A stretch of 64,000 nt of DNA from Bacillus sp. A301a_S52 (GCA_024701455.1 JABXYP010000001.1:1864001-1928000); one strand, 5' to 3'. Shown: positions 30,217 to 39,625, counted from the first letter of the stretch. Made by a program: numbers and translations. The notes: generated by a model from the letters alone, not told the origin.

Positions 30217-32319
30217 CTAGTCGTCTTCAAAAAACATGGCTGCTTTCTCATAAAAGAGTCGTTGGCTTTGAATGATTGGTTCATTTTCATGACGAGGTGC
30301 ATAGTGATAAGTACCATCTGTATGTTGCAGACGGGCTTTCACATTATCCTTTAAGGTAAGAGTTAATACACTTTTTATTCGATCTTTTATATTTTTAGAA
30401 AAAATAGGAAATAAAATCTCAATTCGTTTATCCATATTTCGCGTCATCCAATCTGCCGAGGATAAAAAAAGAGCTTCTTCACCATTATGGTGGAAGTAAA
30501 ATATCCTACTATGTTCTAGGAAACGATCAACAATACTTCGAACTGTTATATTCTCGCTCACATTAGGAATGCCTGGTTTTAAACAGCAGATGCCTCTTAC
30601 GATCAAATCGATTTTTACACCTGTTCTACTGGCTTCATATAATTTAACAATAATTGGTTTGTCTGTAAGGGAGTTCATCTTGGCAATTATCCGCCCGTTG
30701 CCATGTTGCAAATGGTATGTCATTTCCTGTTCAATTAACATTAGAAATTTATCTCGCATATCAACTGGAGAAATGACAATATCATGCCATTTTGGCTTAC
30801 ACGTAAAGCCACTAAGATGGTTGAAAAAATTCGTTGCATCTTCTCCAATACTTGCCCTAGAGGTTAATATCCCCATATCGGTATAAAATTTTGCTGTGCT
30901 GTCATTATAATTACCTGTTCCGAGGTGAACGAATCGTTGAATAGTGTCATTATTATTCCTGATAATTAAAGTTATTTTACTATGGGTTTTAAGTCCAGTA
31001 ATACCATAAATGACATGGACACCTGACTTTTCTAACCGCTTCGCCCATTGAATATTTTGCTCCTCATCGAATCTTGCTTTAAGCTCTACGAGAACCGTAA
31101 CCTGTTTACCGGCATCGGCTGCTTCAGTTAATGCTTGAATAATCGGGGAATCTCCACTGACCCTGTAAAGTGTTTGTTTAATTGCAAGAACATCTGGATC
31201 TTTAGCGGCACGTGTGATCAAATCAACGATTGGCTGAAAAGATTCGTATGGATGATGGAGAAAGATGTCTTTTTCAAGTATTGCTTGAAAAAGATCGCTT
31301 TTATTCCATAAGTCAGCTGGAGGCTGTGGGATATAGGCATCATTTACGAGATGTTCCCATTCAGGTGCCATATTTTCGTAAAAACTTATGAAAAATGAAA
31401 AATCCAGTGGTCCCTCTACGCTATAAACGTCATCTTCACTCAATTCCAGAACACCCATTAAAAAAGACAGAAGGTTTTCATCCATTTGTTTAGCTTGTAT
31501 TTCTAAACGGACAGCTGCACCCCATTTTCTTTTTTTTAATTCCTTTTCAATTTCAGTCAATAAATCGCGAGCGTCTTCTTCATGAATCGTTAAGTCTGCA
31601 TTGCGCGTAATTCTGAAAGGAGAGACGGCAATCACTGAATAACCTTGAAACAGGTCTTCTATAAAATGACTAATAACGTCTTCAAGAAAAATAAAAGATG
31701 GATAATGACGGTCTGTAGGTAAGGTGATTGTACGTTTCAAAACTGAAGGTACTTGCACGATAGCGAGCTTACGTTCTTGGTCATTGTCCATCTCACTTCC
31801 AAGCAAAATAGCTAAGTTTAAACTTTTATTTAGTAACATGGGGAAGGGACGGTAAGCATCGATGGCCATCGGTGTTAAAACAGGTAATATATAGTTGTGA
31901 AAGTGATTTGCTAGTATGTCATATTGCGAATCGGTCAAATCGGTCATGGTTACAAAATGTATTCCCTCTTTTTCTAATAGCGGTTGCAGGATTTGATTGT
32001 ATAATTGATACTGTTCTTTAACGAGATAATGGCTTCTTTCCGCTATTTTGTTTAATTGCTGTTTCGGAGTTAACCCAGCCTTGTTTTCGGGTTTATTAAA
32101 ACCAGCTTTAACTTGATCTTTCAACCCTGCTACACGAACCATAAAAAATTCGTCGAGATTAGAACTGAAGATGGCCATAAACTTTAAACGTTCTAATAAA
32201 GGGTTATGCTTATCCATTGCTTCTTGGAGTACTCGTTCATTAAAGCTGAGCCAACTTAACTCTCGATTGTTATAGTATGCAGGGTCATCTAATGACACAG
32301 GCTTGATCGTATTATTCAT
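30217..32319 (-). CDS. ppk1: Polyphosphate kinase 1
   Basis: Reversibly transfers the ATP gamma-phosphate to polyphosphate. It has the four-domain PPK1 layout: an N-terminal domain from LSWLSFNERVLQEA, the catalytic C1 domain with the phosphohistidine in THSKITLI near residue 442, and HLGTGNYND. The C2 domain carries DWMTRNMDKRIE. Length is 700 residues. ATG 32319 was preferred to TTG 32328, which abuts the ribosome binding site. It lies 85 bases downstream of ppx on the same strand, so the two probably form an operon. Confidence 0.95.
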   Translation of the reverse strand: MNNTIKPVSLDDPAYYNNRELSWLSFNERVLQEAMDKHNPLLERLKFMAIFSSNLDEFFMVRVAGLKDQVKAGFNKPENKAGLTPKQQLNKIAERSHYLVKEQYQLYNQILQPLLEKEGIHFVTMTDLTDSQYDILANHFHNYILPVLTPMAIDAYRPFPMLLNKSLNLAILLGSEMDNDQERKLAIVQVPSVLKRTITLPTDRHYPSFIFLEDVISHFIEDLFQGYSVIAVSPFRITRNADLTIHEEDARDLLTEIEKELKKRKWGAAVRLEIQAKQMDENLLSFLMGVLELSEDDVYSVEGPLDFSFFISFYENMAPEWEHLVNDAYIPQPPADLWNKSDLFQAILEKDIFLHHPYESFQPIVDLITRAAKDPDVLAIKQTLYRVSGDSPIIQALTEAADAGKQVTVLVELKARFDEEQNIQWAKRLEKSGVHVIYGITGLKTHSKITLIIRNNNDTIQRFVHLGTGNYNDSTAKFYTDMGILTSRASIGEDATNFFNHLSGFTCKPKWHDIVISPVDMRDKFLMLIEQEMTYHLQHGNGRIIAKMNSLTDKPIIVKLYEASRTGVKIDLIVRGICCLKPGIPNVSENITVRSIVDRFLEHSRIFYFHHNGEEALFLSSADWMTRNMDKRIEILFPIFSKNIKDRIKSVLTLTLKDNVKARLQHTDGTYHYAPRHENEPIIQSQRLFYEKAAMFFEDD

Positions 32320-32404
32320 GCCTCTCAACCTCCAAGCTTGTTGTAGTAACCTAGCCGTAAACTGGATTATCTTACTTAGACTGTAAAGTTGACATGACCT
32401 TTAT

Positions 32405-33937
32405 TTATCTAGGGATAAAATGGATTGAAATCGTCCTTTTTAAACATCTTTCTAAATGCTTTTTGTATTTACTGGCGTGAAATTCTTCAAAATAGGGGTC
32501 GCCATCATAGTATATGGAGAGTTCAATTATTGTTTCTGTAACGGAGTCAAGTTCAATTTTTTTCACCACGTCTCGTTTGGAAATGTTTAATCCATAGCAA
32601 AGTTTTAGAAGCGCCCCCATTAATTCGTACTTTTTTAGTTCTTCTTTTGTAACCCAGTGGCGAAAAGGTCTCGCATAAAGTTTTAAGTGTGAACGAGATC
32701 TAAATGAAGCTATAAAAGCTATTGCCAGCCGTTCCATATGAGTTAGTCCATTGATTGACTGATTTGTTAACAAATAAAATGTATGTTGACTTTTAGATTC
32801 AGGATGAATCGTATTCCCGATGTAAAACACATGGGAGGCCCAGTGAAGATGGGTTAAATCGGTATCTGACAGTGTAATGAGTTCATGATTTATTAGTTCT
32901 GTGGCAAGGTATGATGATAAAATAGACAACCTTTTCTGGAAAGTAGTATCTAATTGATAAGTTACGGAAAGTTGATAAAAGCTTTCATGCGTCACATTTG
33001 GAAAATGACTAATATCAATTGTTTCCAATAACTTCTCGTAAAAAAGCCCATCTCTTAACCCTTTATTACTGACAATAAAGTTAGGACTTCCAGTGTAGGT
33101 GATCAGTTCTTCGATGGCGGCTATAGCAGGTAAAATAATATCTGCTCTATCTTTTGATAAGCCATCCAACTTTTCCCGCTCTTTTAATGATAAAGATGAC
33201 AGTTTCGCCTGAATAGAGTAAACATCTTCAGTCGTCATTTCGTATTGATGAAGACCTGATAAAGGATAGTCTACAATATTTTGATGAATGAGCCCAAGAT
33301 TTCTAGCAGAGCCGCCTATTCCGATAACTGGGGCCTTATTATTTTTTAACCATGGAAGCAAAGCAAACTGTTGTTGAAGATAAGATTTTAATGCTATCCA
33401 TTCAGATTGTGAAGGGCTGTCTTTTTCAATGAATTGCTTCTTTAAAGTGATTGCTCCAAAGGGAAAACTGTGTAAATGGATGACTTTTCGGTCTTCAAAA
33501 TAAGTTATCTCGGTACTACCACCGCCAATATCAATTGTTATTCCTTTAGGTAAATGGGTCGAGTTGGTCACAGCTAAGAATCCATAATATGCTTCTTCTT
33601 CTTCAGAAAGAATGTCTACAGAAAAGCTGCTGTACTTATGGATAGCTGCTAGAATGTCTTTACTATTTGTGGCATTTCGAATGGCTGCAGTAGCTACTCC
33701 GCGTATTGCAGTTAAATTATATTTTTTTGCAACAGCTTCAAACTTATTTAATGTATTTAATACCACTTTTATACCTTCAGGTGTCATAGCCCCATGTTCA
33801 TTAATATGTGAGCTTAACCTGGCTACAACTTTTAAGTTTAATATTTCTTCATAGCATGCATGGGTGTTTATATCATAAATGACAAATCTTACAGAGTTGG
33901 ACCCCATATCTATAATTGCGACCTTTTGTGCTTCCAT
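32405..33937 (-). CDS. ppx: Exopolyphosphatase (Ppx/GppA family)
   Basis: Removes terminal phosphate from polyphosphate; the family also acts on pppGpp. The actin-like ATPase fold starts with IIDMGSNSVRF at 8-18, and the glycine loop is TIDIGGGSTE. The C-terminal about 180 residues correspond to the HD-like domain of long PPX proteins. Length is 510. GGAGGTG lies upstream of ATG 33937. It is the first gene of a likely ppx-ppk unit, an arrangement that allows turnover of stored polyphosphate. Confidence 0.92.
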   Translation of the reverse strand: MEAQKVAIIDMGSNSVRFVIYDINTHACYEEILNLKVVARLSSHINEHGAMTPEGIKVVLNTLNKFEAVAKKYNLTAIRGVATAAIRNATNSKDILAAIHKYSSFSVDILSEEEEAYYGFLAVTNSTHLPKGITIDIGGGSTEITYFEDRKVIHLHSFPFGAITLKKQFIEKDSPSQSEWIALKSYLQQQFALLPWLKNNKAPVIGIGGSARNLGLIHQNIVDYPLSGLHQYEMTTEDVYSIQAKLSSLSLKEREKLDGLSKDRADIILPAIAAIEELITYTGSPNFIVSNKGLRDGLFYEKLLETIDISHFPNVTHESFYQLSVTYQLDTTFQKRLSILSSYLATELINHELITLSDTDLTHLHWASHVFYIGNTIHPESKSQHTFYLLTNQSINGLTHMERLAIAFIASFRSRSHLKLYARPFRHWVTKEELKKYELMGALLKLCYGLNISKRDVVKKIELDSVTETIIELSIYYDGDPYFEEFHASKYKKHLERCLKRTISIHFIPR

Positions 33938-34057
33938 TAGTTTGTCACCTCCTAGAAGAGTTAGTATTTATTATATCGGTCTTCCTATTCTTATGCGAAC
34001 GTTGGGAAATAATAGGATTGCTTTGTTATCAGGTATATACTTTTGAAAATATGTTAG

Positions 34058-34086
34058 TTTACAAAGGTACGTAGGTCATGTATACT
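34058..34086 (+). promoter_or_regulatory. Sigma-A promoter of the zinc ABC operon
   Basis: TTTACA at 34058-34063 and TATACT at 34081-34086 with a 17-base spacer, upstream of the zinc transporter genes and divergent from ppx. Confidence 0.7.
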
Positions 34087-34102
34087 ACGGTGAGAAAATA
34101 AA

Positions 34103-34117
34103 TCGTAATCATTCTGA
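34103..34117 (+). promoter_or_regulatory. Candidate Zur box
   Basis: TCGTAATCATTCTGA matches the Fur/Zur-type palindrome TCGTAATNATTACGA perfectly in the left half and with two or three mismatches in the right. It lies at about +10 to +25 from the predicted start, where bound repressor would block transcription. The operon ends with a zur gene, which supports autoregulation. Confidence 0.7.
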
Positions 34118-34182
34118 AAAGATTTAGAACAGCTAGCAAGTTCTGTTGATATGGCAAAATTTTTTGTTGAAGAGGGAGTTAA

Positions 34183-34998
34183 ATGAAAAATACGTTTGCA
34201 GTTGAAATTAATAATGTGTCCTTTGCGTATCGACACCAAAATGTTTTAGAGGGGATTAACTTAAGTATTCCTCAAGGCTCTTTTCTAGGTTTAGTTGGAC
34301 CCAATGGTTCGGGAAAATCAACGTTGATTAAATGTCTGTTAGGTCTATTAACGCCAGATAAAGGGAGTATTTATTTATACGGTCAGCCAGTGAAGAAGTT
34401 TAATCACTGGAGTGACGTTGGATTTGTGTCTCAAAAAGCAAATAGCTTTAACAGCGGGTTTCCAGCCACTGTGTTTGAAGTAGTATCTATGGGGTTGTTT
34501 GGAAAAGTCGGGTTATTTCGCTTCTTGACAAAAAAACATAAAGAAAAAGTGCGTGAAGCTATTGGACAAGTAGGGATGGAAGATTTCGTGAATGAAAACA
34601 TTGGACAGCTATCGGGAGGACAGCAACAGAGAGTTTTCATTGCTAGGGCATTAGTTAGTGATCCAACTCTACTTATTTTAGATGAACCGACAGTTGGTGT
34701 AGATGCTAACTCAGTGGCTAACTTTTATACCATGCTGAAAGAATTGAATGAAAAACGCCATATGACTCTCATTCTTGTTACCCATGATATTGGAGCAATG
34801 TCAGAGTATGTGACAGATGTGGCATGTTTAAATAAATGTCTTCATTTTCATGGGAATAAAAAGGTTTTTGAAGAAAATAAAGAAGCGATGATAACCGCAA
34901 TGTATGGGCATGAGGTGAACCTACTAGAACATAATCATGACCATACTCATCATGACCATGATCATGATCATGATGACGTAAGGAGTCAAGAGTTATGA
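34183..34998 (+). CDS. znuC: Zinc ABC transporter ATPase with His-rich tail
   Basis: ATPase of a high-affinity zinc importer. Walker A GPNGSGKST is near 37-45, the signature LSGGQQQR near 143, and LILDEPTVGVD follows. The last 20 residues are a His/Asp tail (HNHDHTHHDHDHDHDD) that probably binds zinc in the cytoplasm; such tails are more usual on binding proteins. GAGGGAG lies upstream. The stop overlaps the next gene as ATGA. Control by Zur is likely. Confidence 0.9.
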   Translation: MKNTFAVEINNVSFAYRHQNVLEGINLSIPQGSFLGLVGPNGSGKSTLIKCLLGLLTPDKGSIYLYGQPVKKFNHWSDVGFVSQKANSFNSGFPATVFEVVSMGLFGKVGLFRFLTKKHKEKVREAIGQVGMEDFVNENIGQLSGGQQQRVFIARALVSDPTLLILDEPTVGVDANSVANFYTMLKELNEKRHMTLILVTHDIGAMSEYVTDVACLNKCLHFHGNKKVFEENKEAMITAMYGHEVNLLEHNHDHTHHDHDHDHDDVRSQEL

Positions 34999-35828
34999 TC
35001 AGCGTCTTCTTTCAGTTTGATTTTTTGAGATACGCTTTATTTACCGGAGTTATTATTGGCTTTTTAGTCCCATTTCTAGGGGTTTTTCTTGTGGTTCGTC
35101 GCTTATCTCTAATGGCAGATGCTTTATCTCATATCACACTCACAGGTATTGCCTTTAGTTTATTATTGAGTAAGCATACACCGCTGTTTGTTGGGCTCAA
35201 TCCTGTGTATATGGGGATGGCTTTTTCTATTACTGGTTCACTTTTGATAGAGCGTTTGAGAGTTGCTTACGACTATTATAAAGAGCTAGCTATTCCCATT
35301 ATTCTTTCAGCAGGTATTGGCACAGGGGTTGTCTTTATTTCTCTCGCAGATGGTTTTAACAACGATCTTTTTAATTATTTATTTGGTAGCGTCGTCACGT
35401 TAACCCAACAAGATTTTTATGTTGTACTAATACTTACTCTTATTGTAACATCCTGCCTCGTCTTATTTTATAAAGAATTCTTTTTTCTGAGTTTTGATGA
35501 AGAGCAAGCAACCATTTCAGGGTTACCAAAGCGCATGCTACATGTCTTATTTATGGTAATGGTAGCAGTTGTTATTGGAATCTCCATGCAAATAGTTGGT
35601 ATTTTACTCGTTTCCGCTCTTATGACATTACCTGTAGCAGCTGCAATGAGGTGTGCCAAAGGTTTTAAGCAAATGTTTATTTATGCTGTCATATTCGGGG
35701 AGCTATCGATTATTACTGGCTTATTTACTGCTTTCCACTTTGATTTGGCACCGGGAGGAACGATCGTTATGATAAATGTTTTTATTTTAGCAACTGTCAT
35801 TGTTTTAACCCGTAAGCATGTAAATTAA
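34995..35828 (+). CDS. znuB: Zinc ABC transporter permease, first paralogue
   Basis: ABC-3 family permease, 277 residues, with eight or so membrane helices. MADALSHITLTGIAF near residue 40 and LLVSALMTLPVAAAM near 205 are family markers. It is translationally coupled to the ATPase gene. The next gene encodes a clearly related permease, so the channel may be a heterodimer. No binding protein (znuA/adcA) is present in the cluster. Confidence 0.9.
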   Translation: MISVFFQFDFLRYALFTGVIIGFLVPFLGVFLVVRRLSLMADALSHITLTGIAFSLLLSKHTPLFVGLNPVYMGMAFSITGSLLIERLRVAYDYYKELAIPIILSAGIGTGVVFISLADGFNNDLFNYLFGSVVTLTQQDFYVVLILTLIVTSCLVLFYKEFFFLSFDEEQATISGLPKRMLHVLFMVMVAVVIGISMQIVGILLVSALMTLPVAAAMRCAKGFKQMFIYAVIFGELSIITGLFTAFHFDLAPGGTIVMINVFILATVIVLTRKHVN

Positions 35829-35847
35829 TGAAATCAGGTGACCATCT

Positions 35848-36699
35848 ATGTTTGATTTACTCCACCAATTAACGTTTTTAGAAAGAGGAATTATTGCAGG
35901 AATAATAGTTGGTTTTATTTGTCCGATTATTGGTGCTTTTCTTCTAGTAAGGCGAATGACTATCATTTCCGAAGGACTTTCTCATATTACTCTAACAGGG
36001 ATTGCAGTGGGAATAGTGATGATGCAAAGTCCAGCCACTAGCTTTATTAATCCTCTTTACACAGGGGTATTATTCTCGCTAATTGGCTCTCTTCTTGTAG
36101 AAAAACTCAGACAAATTTACCGTCATTTTCAAGAGTTGGCTATTCCGATTATTCTTTCAGCTGGAATCGGATTGAGTGCGCTTCTTATAAGTATTTCACC
36201 AAGTAATAATACTGAGTGGTTTAATTATCTATTTGGTAGTATCGTGACTGTAACTTTAGCTGACTTGCTGTTTATTGTCGTAACAGGTATTGTTATGATG
36301 AGCATTGTGTTGTTATTTTATAAAGAATTATTATCCATTTCTTTTGACCAAGAATTTGCAATTACATCAGGTATTTCAGTGAAAAAAATGAATTTTTTAT
36401 TTTCCATCTTAGTTGCACTTGTCATTTCCATGTCGATGAAAGTAATAGGAATTCTGCTAGTTGGAGCCATGGTCACATTACCTGTTGCAGTTAGTATTCA
36501 ATTTGCCAAAAGTTTTCGTCAAGTTGTGATTATTGGTATTATAGTAGGAGAGATATCTGTCATTGGTGGTATTATCATGTCCATTTATTTTAACATTGCT
36601 ACCGGGGGAATGATTGTTGTAACAGGGGTTATGATTTTAATTATTTCTGTTATTATTAAAAGAGGTATAGCGTTTCTTAGTTTTAAATCCGTCAATTGA
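35848..36699 (+). CDS. Zinc ABC transporter permease, second paralogue
   Basis: Second ABC-3 permease, 283 residues, closely similar to the previous gene along its whole length (both have FLGSI/V-type and AIPIILSAGIG segments and end in a GGxIxxxxV stretch), so the pair arose by tandem duplication. A GGTGA site precedes the ATG. It is followed by zur after 40 bases. Confidence 0.88.
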   Translation: MFDLLHQLTFLERGIIAGIIVGFICPIIGAFLLVRRMTIISEGLSHITLTGIAVGIVMMQSPATSFINPLYTGVLFSLIGSLLVEKLRQIYRHFQELAIPIILSAGIGLSALLISISPSNNTEWFNYLFGSIVTVTLADLLFIVVTGIVMMSIVLLFYKELLSISFDQEFAITSGISVKKMNFLFSILVALVISMSMKVIGILLVGAMVTLPVAVSIQFAKSFRQVVIIGIIVGEISVIGGIIMSIYFNIATGGMIVVTGVMILIISVIIKRGIAFLSFKSVN

Positions 36700-36739
36700 T
36701 GTTACAGAATCACATGACGTTGCTTCAGGAGGTGTTTAC

Positions 36740-37162
36740 ATGAATGTGGAAAAAGCGCTAGAAAAGCTAAAAAAAGAAGGTTTTAAATATACAGATAAAC
36801 GAATGGATATGTTGCAACTATTTTCTGATGAAAGCCGTTATTTAGCGGCTAAAGATGTTCTTGAAGCATTAAAAGATAAATATAGCGGTTTGAGCTTTGA
36901 TACTATTTATCGAAATTTATCGTTGTTTTCTGATTTAGGCATTTTGGAAACGACAGAATTGGCAGGTGAAAAGAAGTTTCGTTTTTCTTGCTCCACTGAC
37001 CACCATCACCATCATTTAATTTGTTTAGAGTGTGGTAAAACGAAACATATCCATCAATGTCCGATGGATAGTTCATCTATGACTACAGAAGGTTTCAAAA
37101 TAGTAGGGCACAAATTTGAAATATACGGTTATTGTGATAAATGTGAAGCTCAGACCTTGTAA
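36740..37162 (+). CDS. zur: Zinc uptake regulator Zur (Fur family)
   Basis: Zinc-responsive repressor. The N-terminal winged helix contains GLSFDTIYRNLSLFSDLGILE (about 50-70). The His cluster at about 88-92 and the structural zinc cysteines C95, C98, C132 and C135 are present. Length is 140. It strongly resembles B. subtilis Zur (YqfV). AGGAGGTG lies upstream. Being in the same operon as the zinc ABC genes, with a Zur box at the promoter, it probably represses its own operon. Confidence 0.95.
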   Translation: MNVEKALEKLKKEGFKYTDKRMDMLQLFSDESRYLAAKDVLEALKDKYSGLSFDTIYRNLSLFSDLGILETTELAGEKKFRFSCSTDHHHHHLICLECGKTKHIHQCPMDSSSMTTEGFKIVGHKFEIYGYCDKCEAQTL

Positions 37163-37180
37163 GGTTTTGAGCTTTTTTTA
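37147..37180 (+). terminator. Terminator after zur
   Basis: AAGCTCAGACCTT pairs with AAGGTTTTGAGCTT, followed by seven T residues. It overlaps the last codons of zur, and its T-run runs directly into repeat copy 5. Confidence 0.88.
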
Positions 37181-37392
37181 TCACAGATAAGCATCCGTAA
37201 AACTCCCGTCTCAAAATAAAGAGGAGAGCTAACTTTATTTAGGCGAGGGAAACGGACACTAAAGAACTGATTGACTCGGGCCAACAGGATGTTGGTCACA
37301 CAAGCGTTTTCGCAGGACGCGAAGACGTTAGCTTGTGTTCCTTATCAGTGGGAAAAGAACGAAAACTCCTACTGATTGAAGGTTCGTTTTAT
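37179..37392 (+). repeat. Dispersed structured repeat, copy 5 (long form)
   Basis: The fullest copy: TTATCACAGATAAGCATCCGT to GGTTCGTTTTAT. Hairpin 1 is complete (TCCGT/ACGGA outer arms, AAATAAAG/CTTTATTT inner arms). Hairpin 2 is complete in part (ATCAGTGGGA and TCCTACTGAT). It contains the same extra hairpin-rich block as copy 4. It starts within the T-run of the zur terminator. Confidence 0.9.
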
Positions 37393-37480
37393 AAAGGTGT
37401 CTGAGGGGGAGAAAAACAGCGGTGGAAAACGTTTATTCTGTAGAGAATTTACCAACACTTGTACAAAAGGAGTTGGTCTC

Positions 37481-37579
37481 GTGGAAGAACAAAATGTGTT
37501 TATCGGGTTGTGCTATGGCATCTTATTTAGCATCCCGATATGGGCATTCATTTTTTTATTAATTTCCGTCATGATATGA
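37481..37579 (+). CDS. Small single-pass membrane protein
   Basis: A 32-residue protein, VEEQNVFIGLCYGILFSIPI and onward, with one hydrophobic helix covering most of it. The GTG start has AAGGAG eight bases upstream, which is the main reason to call it real. It lies between zur and yqfX, where B. subtilis also has small genes. It is not recognised further. Confidence 0.6.
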   Translation: MEEQNVFIGLCYGILFSIPIWAFIFLLISVMI

Positions 37580-37758
37580 GAAATTAGCCAGATGGTCGAA
37601 TTAAAAATGGTGTACTTTAAAAATAAAGCTATTACTTGATTTCCTTTTCGTTGTAGGAACTCAAATATGTTACGTAGTTTGTTTAATGTTTCCTCTCATG
37701 CTTTTCGCAATCGAAACTCATACTAGGTGTACAGCCTTGTATGAAGGAGGGAAATGTT

Positions 37759-38130
37759 ATGACGAAAAAATATAATCCAAATGAAACACCGTCATGTGAA
37801 GTCGCGCCGCCACACCAAAAAAATGAAAATTATCGTGAGGAAACAGCAGCAGAGTATGCAGTGAACCCTGGAATGTATAGGGAGCCTGATGACACAGTTG
37901 AAAATAATGAACAGGAACAAGATACTGGCGCAGGTAAAGGAATTGGTGCATTAGGGATTGCGCTTTCAATCGTAGCACTTTTTTTCCTGCCGTTACTTTT
38001 TTCAATAGCAGGAATTATTTTAGGAGCTGTTGCTGTCAAAAGAGATCAAAAAGGGATAGGCTATACAGCAATTGTTATTGGGGCTTTTGCGTTAATAATT
38101 AGTATGTTTTTTGCGCCATTTGTGACGTGA
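37759..38130 (+). CDS. yqfX: YqfX-like membrane protein
   Basis: A 123-residue protein with a hydrophilic, acidic N-terminal half and two membrane helices joined by a glycine-rich hairpin (GIGALGIALSIVAL ... GIILGAVAVKR), as in DUF4190-like proteins. Position between zur and ispG matches yqfX. ATG 37759 was chosen because AAGGAGG is eight bases upstream; an in-frame ATG at 37741 overlaps that site. Function is unknown. Confidence 0.8.
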   Translation: MTKKYNPNETPSCEVAPPHQKNENYREETAAEYAVNPGMYREPDDTVENNEQEQDTGAGKGIGALGIALSIVALFFLPLLFSIAGIILGAVAVKRDQKGIGYTAIVIGAFALIISMFFAPFVT

Positions 38131-38162
38131 TTTAGTAAACATGATAGAGGCTGAATAAGATT

Positions 38163-38205
38163 AAAGAAGAAAAGGGCCCAGAATCATTGGGCTCTTTTCT
38201 TCTTT
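38163..38205. terminator. Bidirectional terminator after yqfX
   Basis: AAAGAAGAAAAGGGCCCA pairs with TGGGCTCTTTTCTTCTTT. It can serve yqfX on the plus strand and, being symmetrical, also the minus strand. Confidence 0.85.
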
Positions 38206-38309
38206 ACATAATTAAAACTCTCAATGTCAGGAAAAGGAAGGCTAATTTTTGTCTTCATAAAAGTGTGGACTGCTCAATCTATGACTTAGCTATATAAAAG
38301 TGAATACAA

Positions 38310-38341
38310 GAACGAGACGAGGAGTAAATCCTGTCTCGTTC
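38310..38341 (-). terminator. Hairpin downstream of ispG
   Basis: GAACGAGACGAGGA and its near complement TCCTGTCTCGTTC form a stable stem about 70 bases after the ispG stop. The T-tract on the minus strand is weak, so the call as terminator is moderate. Confidence 0.55.
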
Positions 38342-38410
38342 AACCAAATTTAAAAGAAGGAGCATATTAGCTGAGTTTTAGTTGTATTGTCATAAGGTAA
38401 GACTTACGAA

Positions 38411-39517
38411 CTAGACCTTCTCCTGTTCTTTTTTCTGCTTTTCTTCGTGTTCTTTCGCTAACAAATCAATTTCCTTTTTAAGTTCTTCAACCATTATTTC
38501 TTCGGGCACTTTACGAATTGTTTTTCCTTTTCTGAAAAGTAAGCCTTCTCCTCGTGCACCTGCAATTCCTATGTCGGCTTCTTTTGCTTCTCCAGGACCA
38601 TTAACGGCACACCCTAAGACGGAGACCTTAATAGGTGCTTTGATTTTTTGAATATATTCTTCCACTTCATTTGCAATACTAATTAAATCGATTTCAATTC
38701 TTCCGCAAGTTGGACAAGAAATAAGAGTGGCTGCATTAGCGGCAAGTCCAAATGTTTTAAGGAGCTCTTTTGCTACTTTAACCTCTTCAACAGGATCTGC
38801 ACTTAAAGAGATACGGACTGTATTTCCAATTCCTTTACCTAGAAGAATACCAAGACCTGCAGAGCTTTTTATCGTCCCAGCGAAAAGAGTGCCCGACTCT
38901 GTAATACCTAAATGAAGGGGGTAGTCAAATGTTTGAGCAGCTTTTTCATAAGCCTCTACTGCTAATGTGACATCTGATGCCTTCATTGAAACAATAATAT
39001 CATGAAAATCAAGATCTTCTAGAATCTTAATGTGGTGTAGGGCACTTTCAACCATACCATCGGCTGTTGGATAACCATATTTTTTTAAGATACGGTTTTC
39101 TAATGAACCAGCATTTACACCAATTCGAATAGGAATCCCTTTTTCTTTCGCTGCATTTACGACTGCCTCTACTTTTTCCTTACGTCCAATATTCCCAGGA
39201 TTAATTCTAATTTTGTCAGCGCCGCCTTCAATCGCTTTTAATGCAAGCTTATAGTCAAAATGAATATCTACGACTAAAGGAATGTTGATTCGCTTTTTAA
39301 TTTCTGGGATGGCTTCAGCGTCTTTCATATGCGGACATGCGACGCGAACTATTTGGCATCCAGCTTCCTCAAGCCGGTTTATTTCAGCAACAGTTGCGTC
39401 TACATCGTGAGTTTTGGACATGGTCATACTTTGAATAATAACCTCATCACTGCCCCCGATAGTTATAGGGCCTACTTTGACAGGCCGTGTATTTTTTCGA
39501 TGTGTTAGTTGGGTCAC
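38411..39517 (-). CDS. ispG: 4-hydroxy-3-methylbut-2-en-1-yl diphosphate synthase IspG
   Basis: Converts MEcPP to HMBPP in the MEP pathway using a [4Fe-4S] cluster. Cluster ligands C268, C271 and C303 and E310 are visible in SCPTCGR and [14 protein letters not shown]-barrel N-domain begins [12 protein letters not shown]. Length is 368. The GTG start at 39517 has AAGGGG upstream. A Lys/Glu-rich C-terminal tail extends beyond the usual end. Confidence 0.97.
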   Translation of the reverse strand: MTQLTHRKNTRPVKVGPITIGGSDEVIIQSMTMSKTHDVDATVAEINRLEEAGCQIVRVACPHMKDAEAIPEIKKRINIPLVVDIHFDYKLALKAIEGGADKIRINPGNIGRKEKVEAVVNAAKEKGIPIRIGVNAGSLENRILKKYGYPTADGMVESALHHIKILEDLDFHDIIVSMKASDVTLAVEAYEKAAQTFDYPLHLGITESGTLFAGTIKSSAGLGILLGKGIGNTVRISLSADPVEEVKVAKELLKTFGLAANAATLISCPTCGRIEIDLISIANEVEEYIQKIKAPIKVSVLGCAVNGPGEAKEADIGIAGARGEGLLFRKGKTIRKVPEEIMVEELKKEIDLLAKEHEEKQKKEQEKV

Positions 39518-39625
39518 AAATCATCGCCCCTTTAGTTTACTTAAAACGTGATAAATAGCGTTTGTTCTTTCACTCATCGTATTACATTGTAACAATCAGG
39601 GGACAATTGTGGCAAGAACAAATAA

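Noticed and set aside
34927..34978. His/Asp codon run at the end of znuC considered as a sequencing or repeat artefact
   Set aside because: Codons vary (CAT/CAC, GAC/GAT) and the frame leads cleanly into the coupled permease gene, so it is a real coding tail.
37376..37480. Upstream extension of the small 32-residue protein to 67 residues
   Set aside because: The extension starts inside repeat copy 5 and lacks a ribosome binding site; the GTG at 37481 has a good one.
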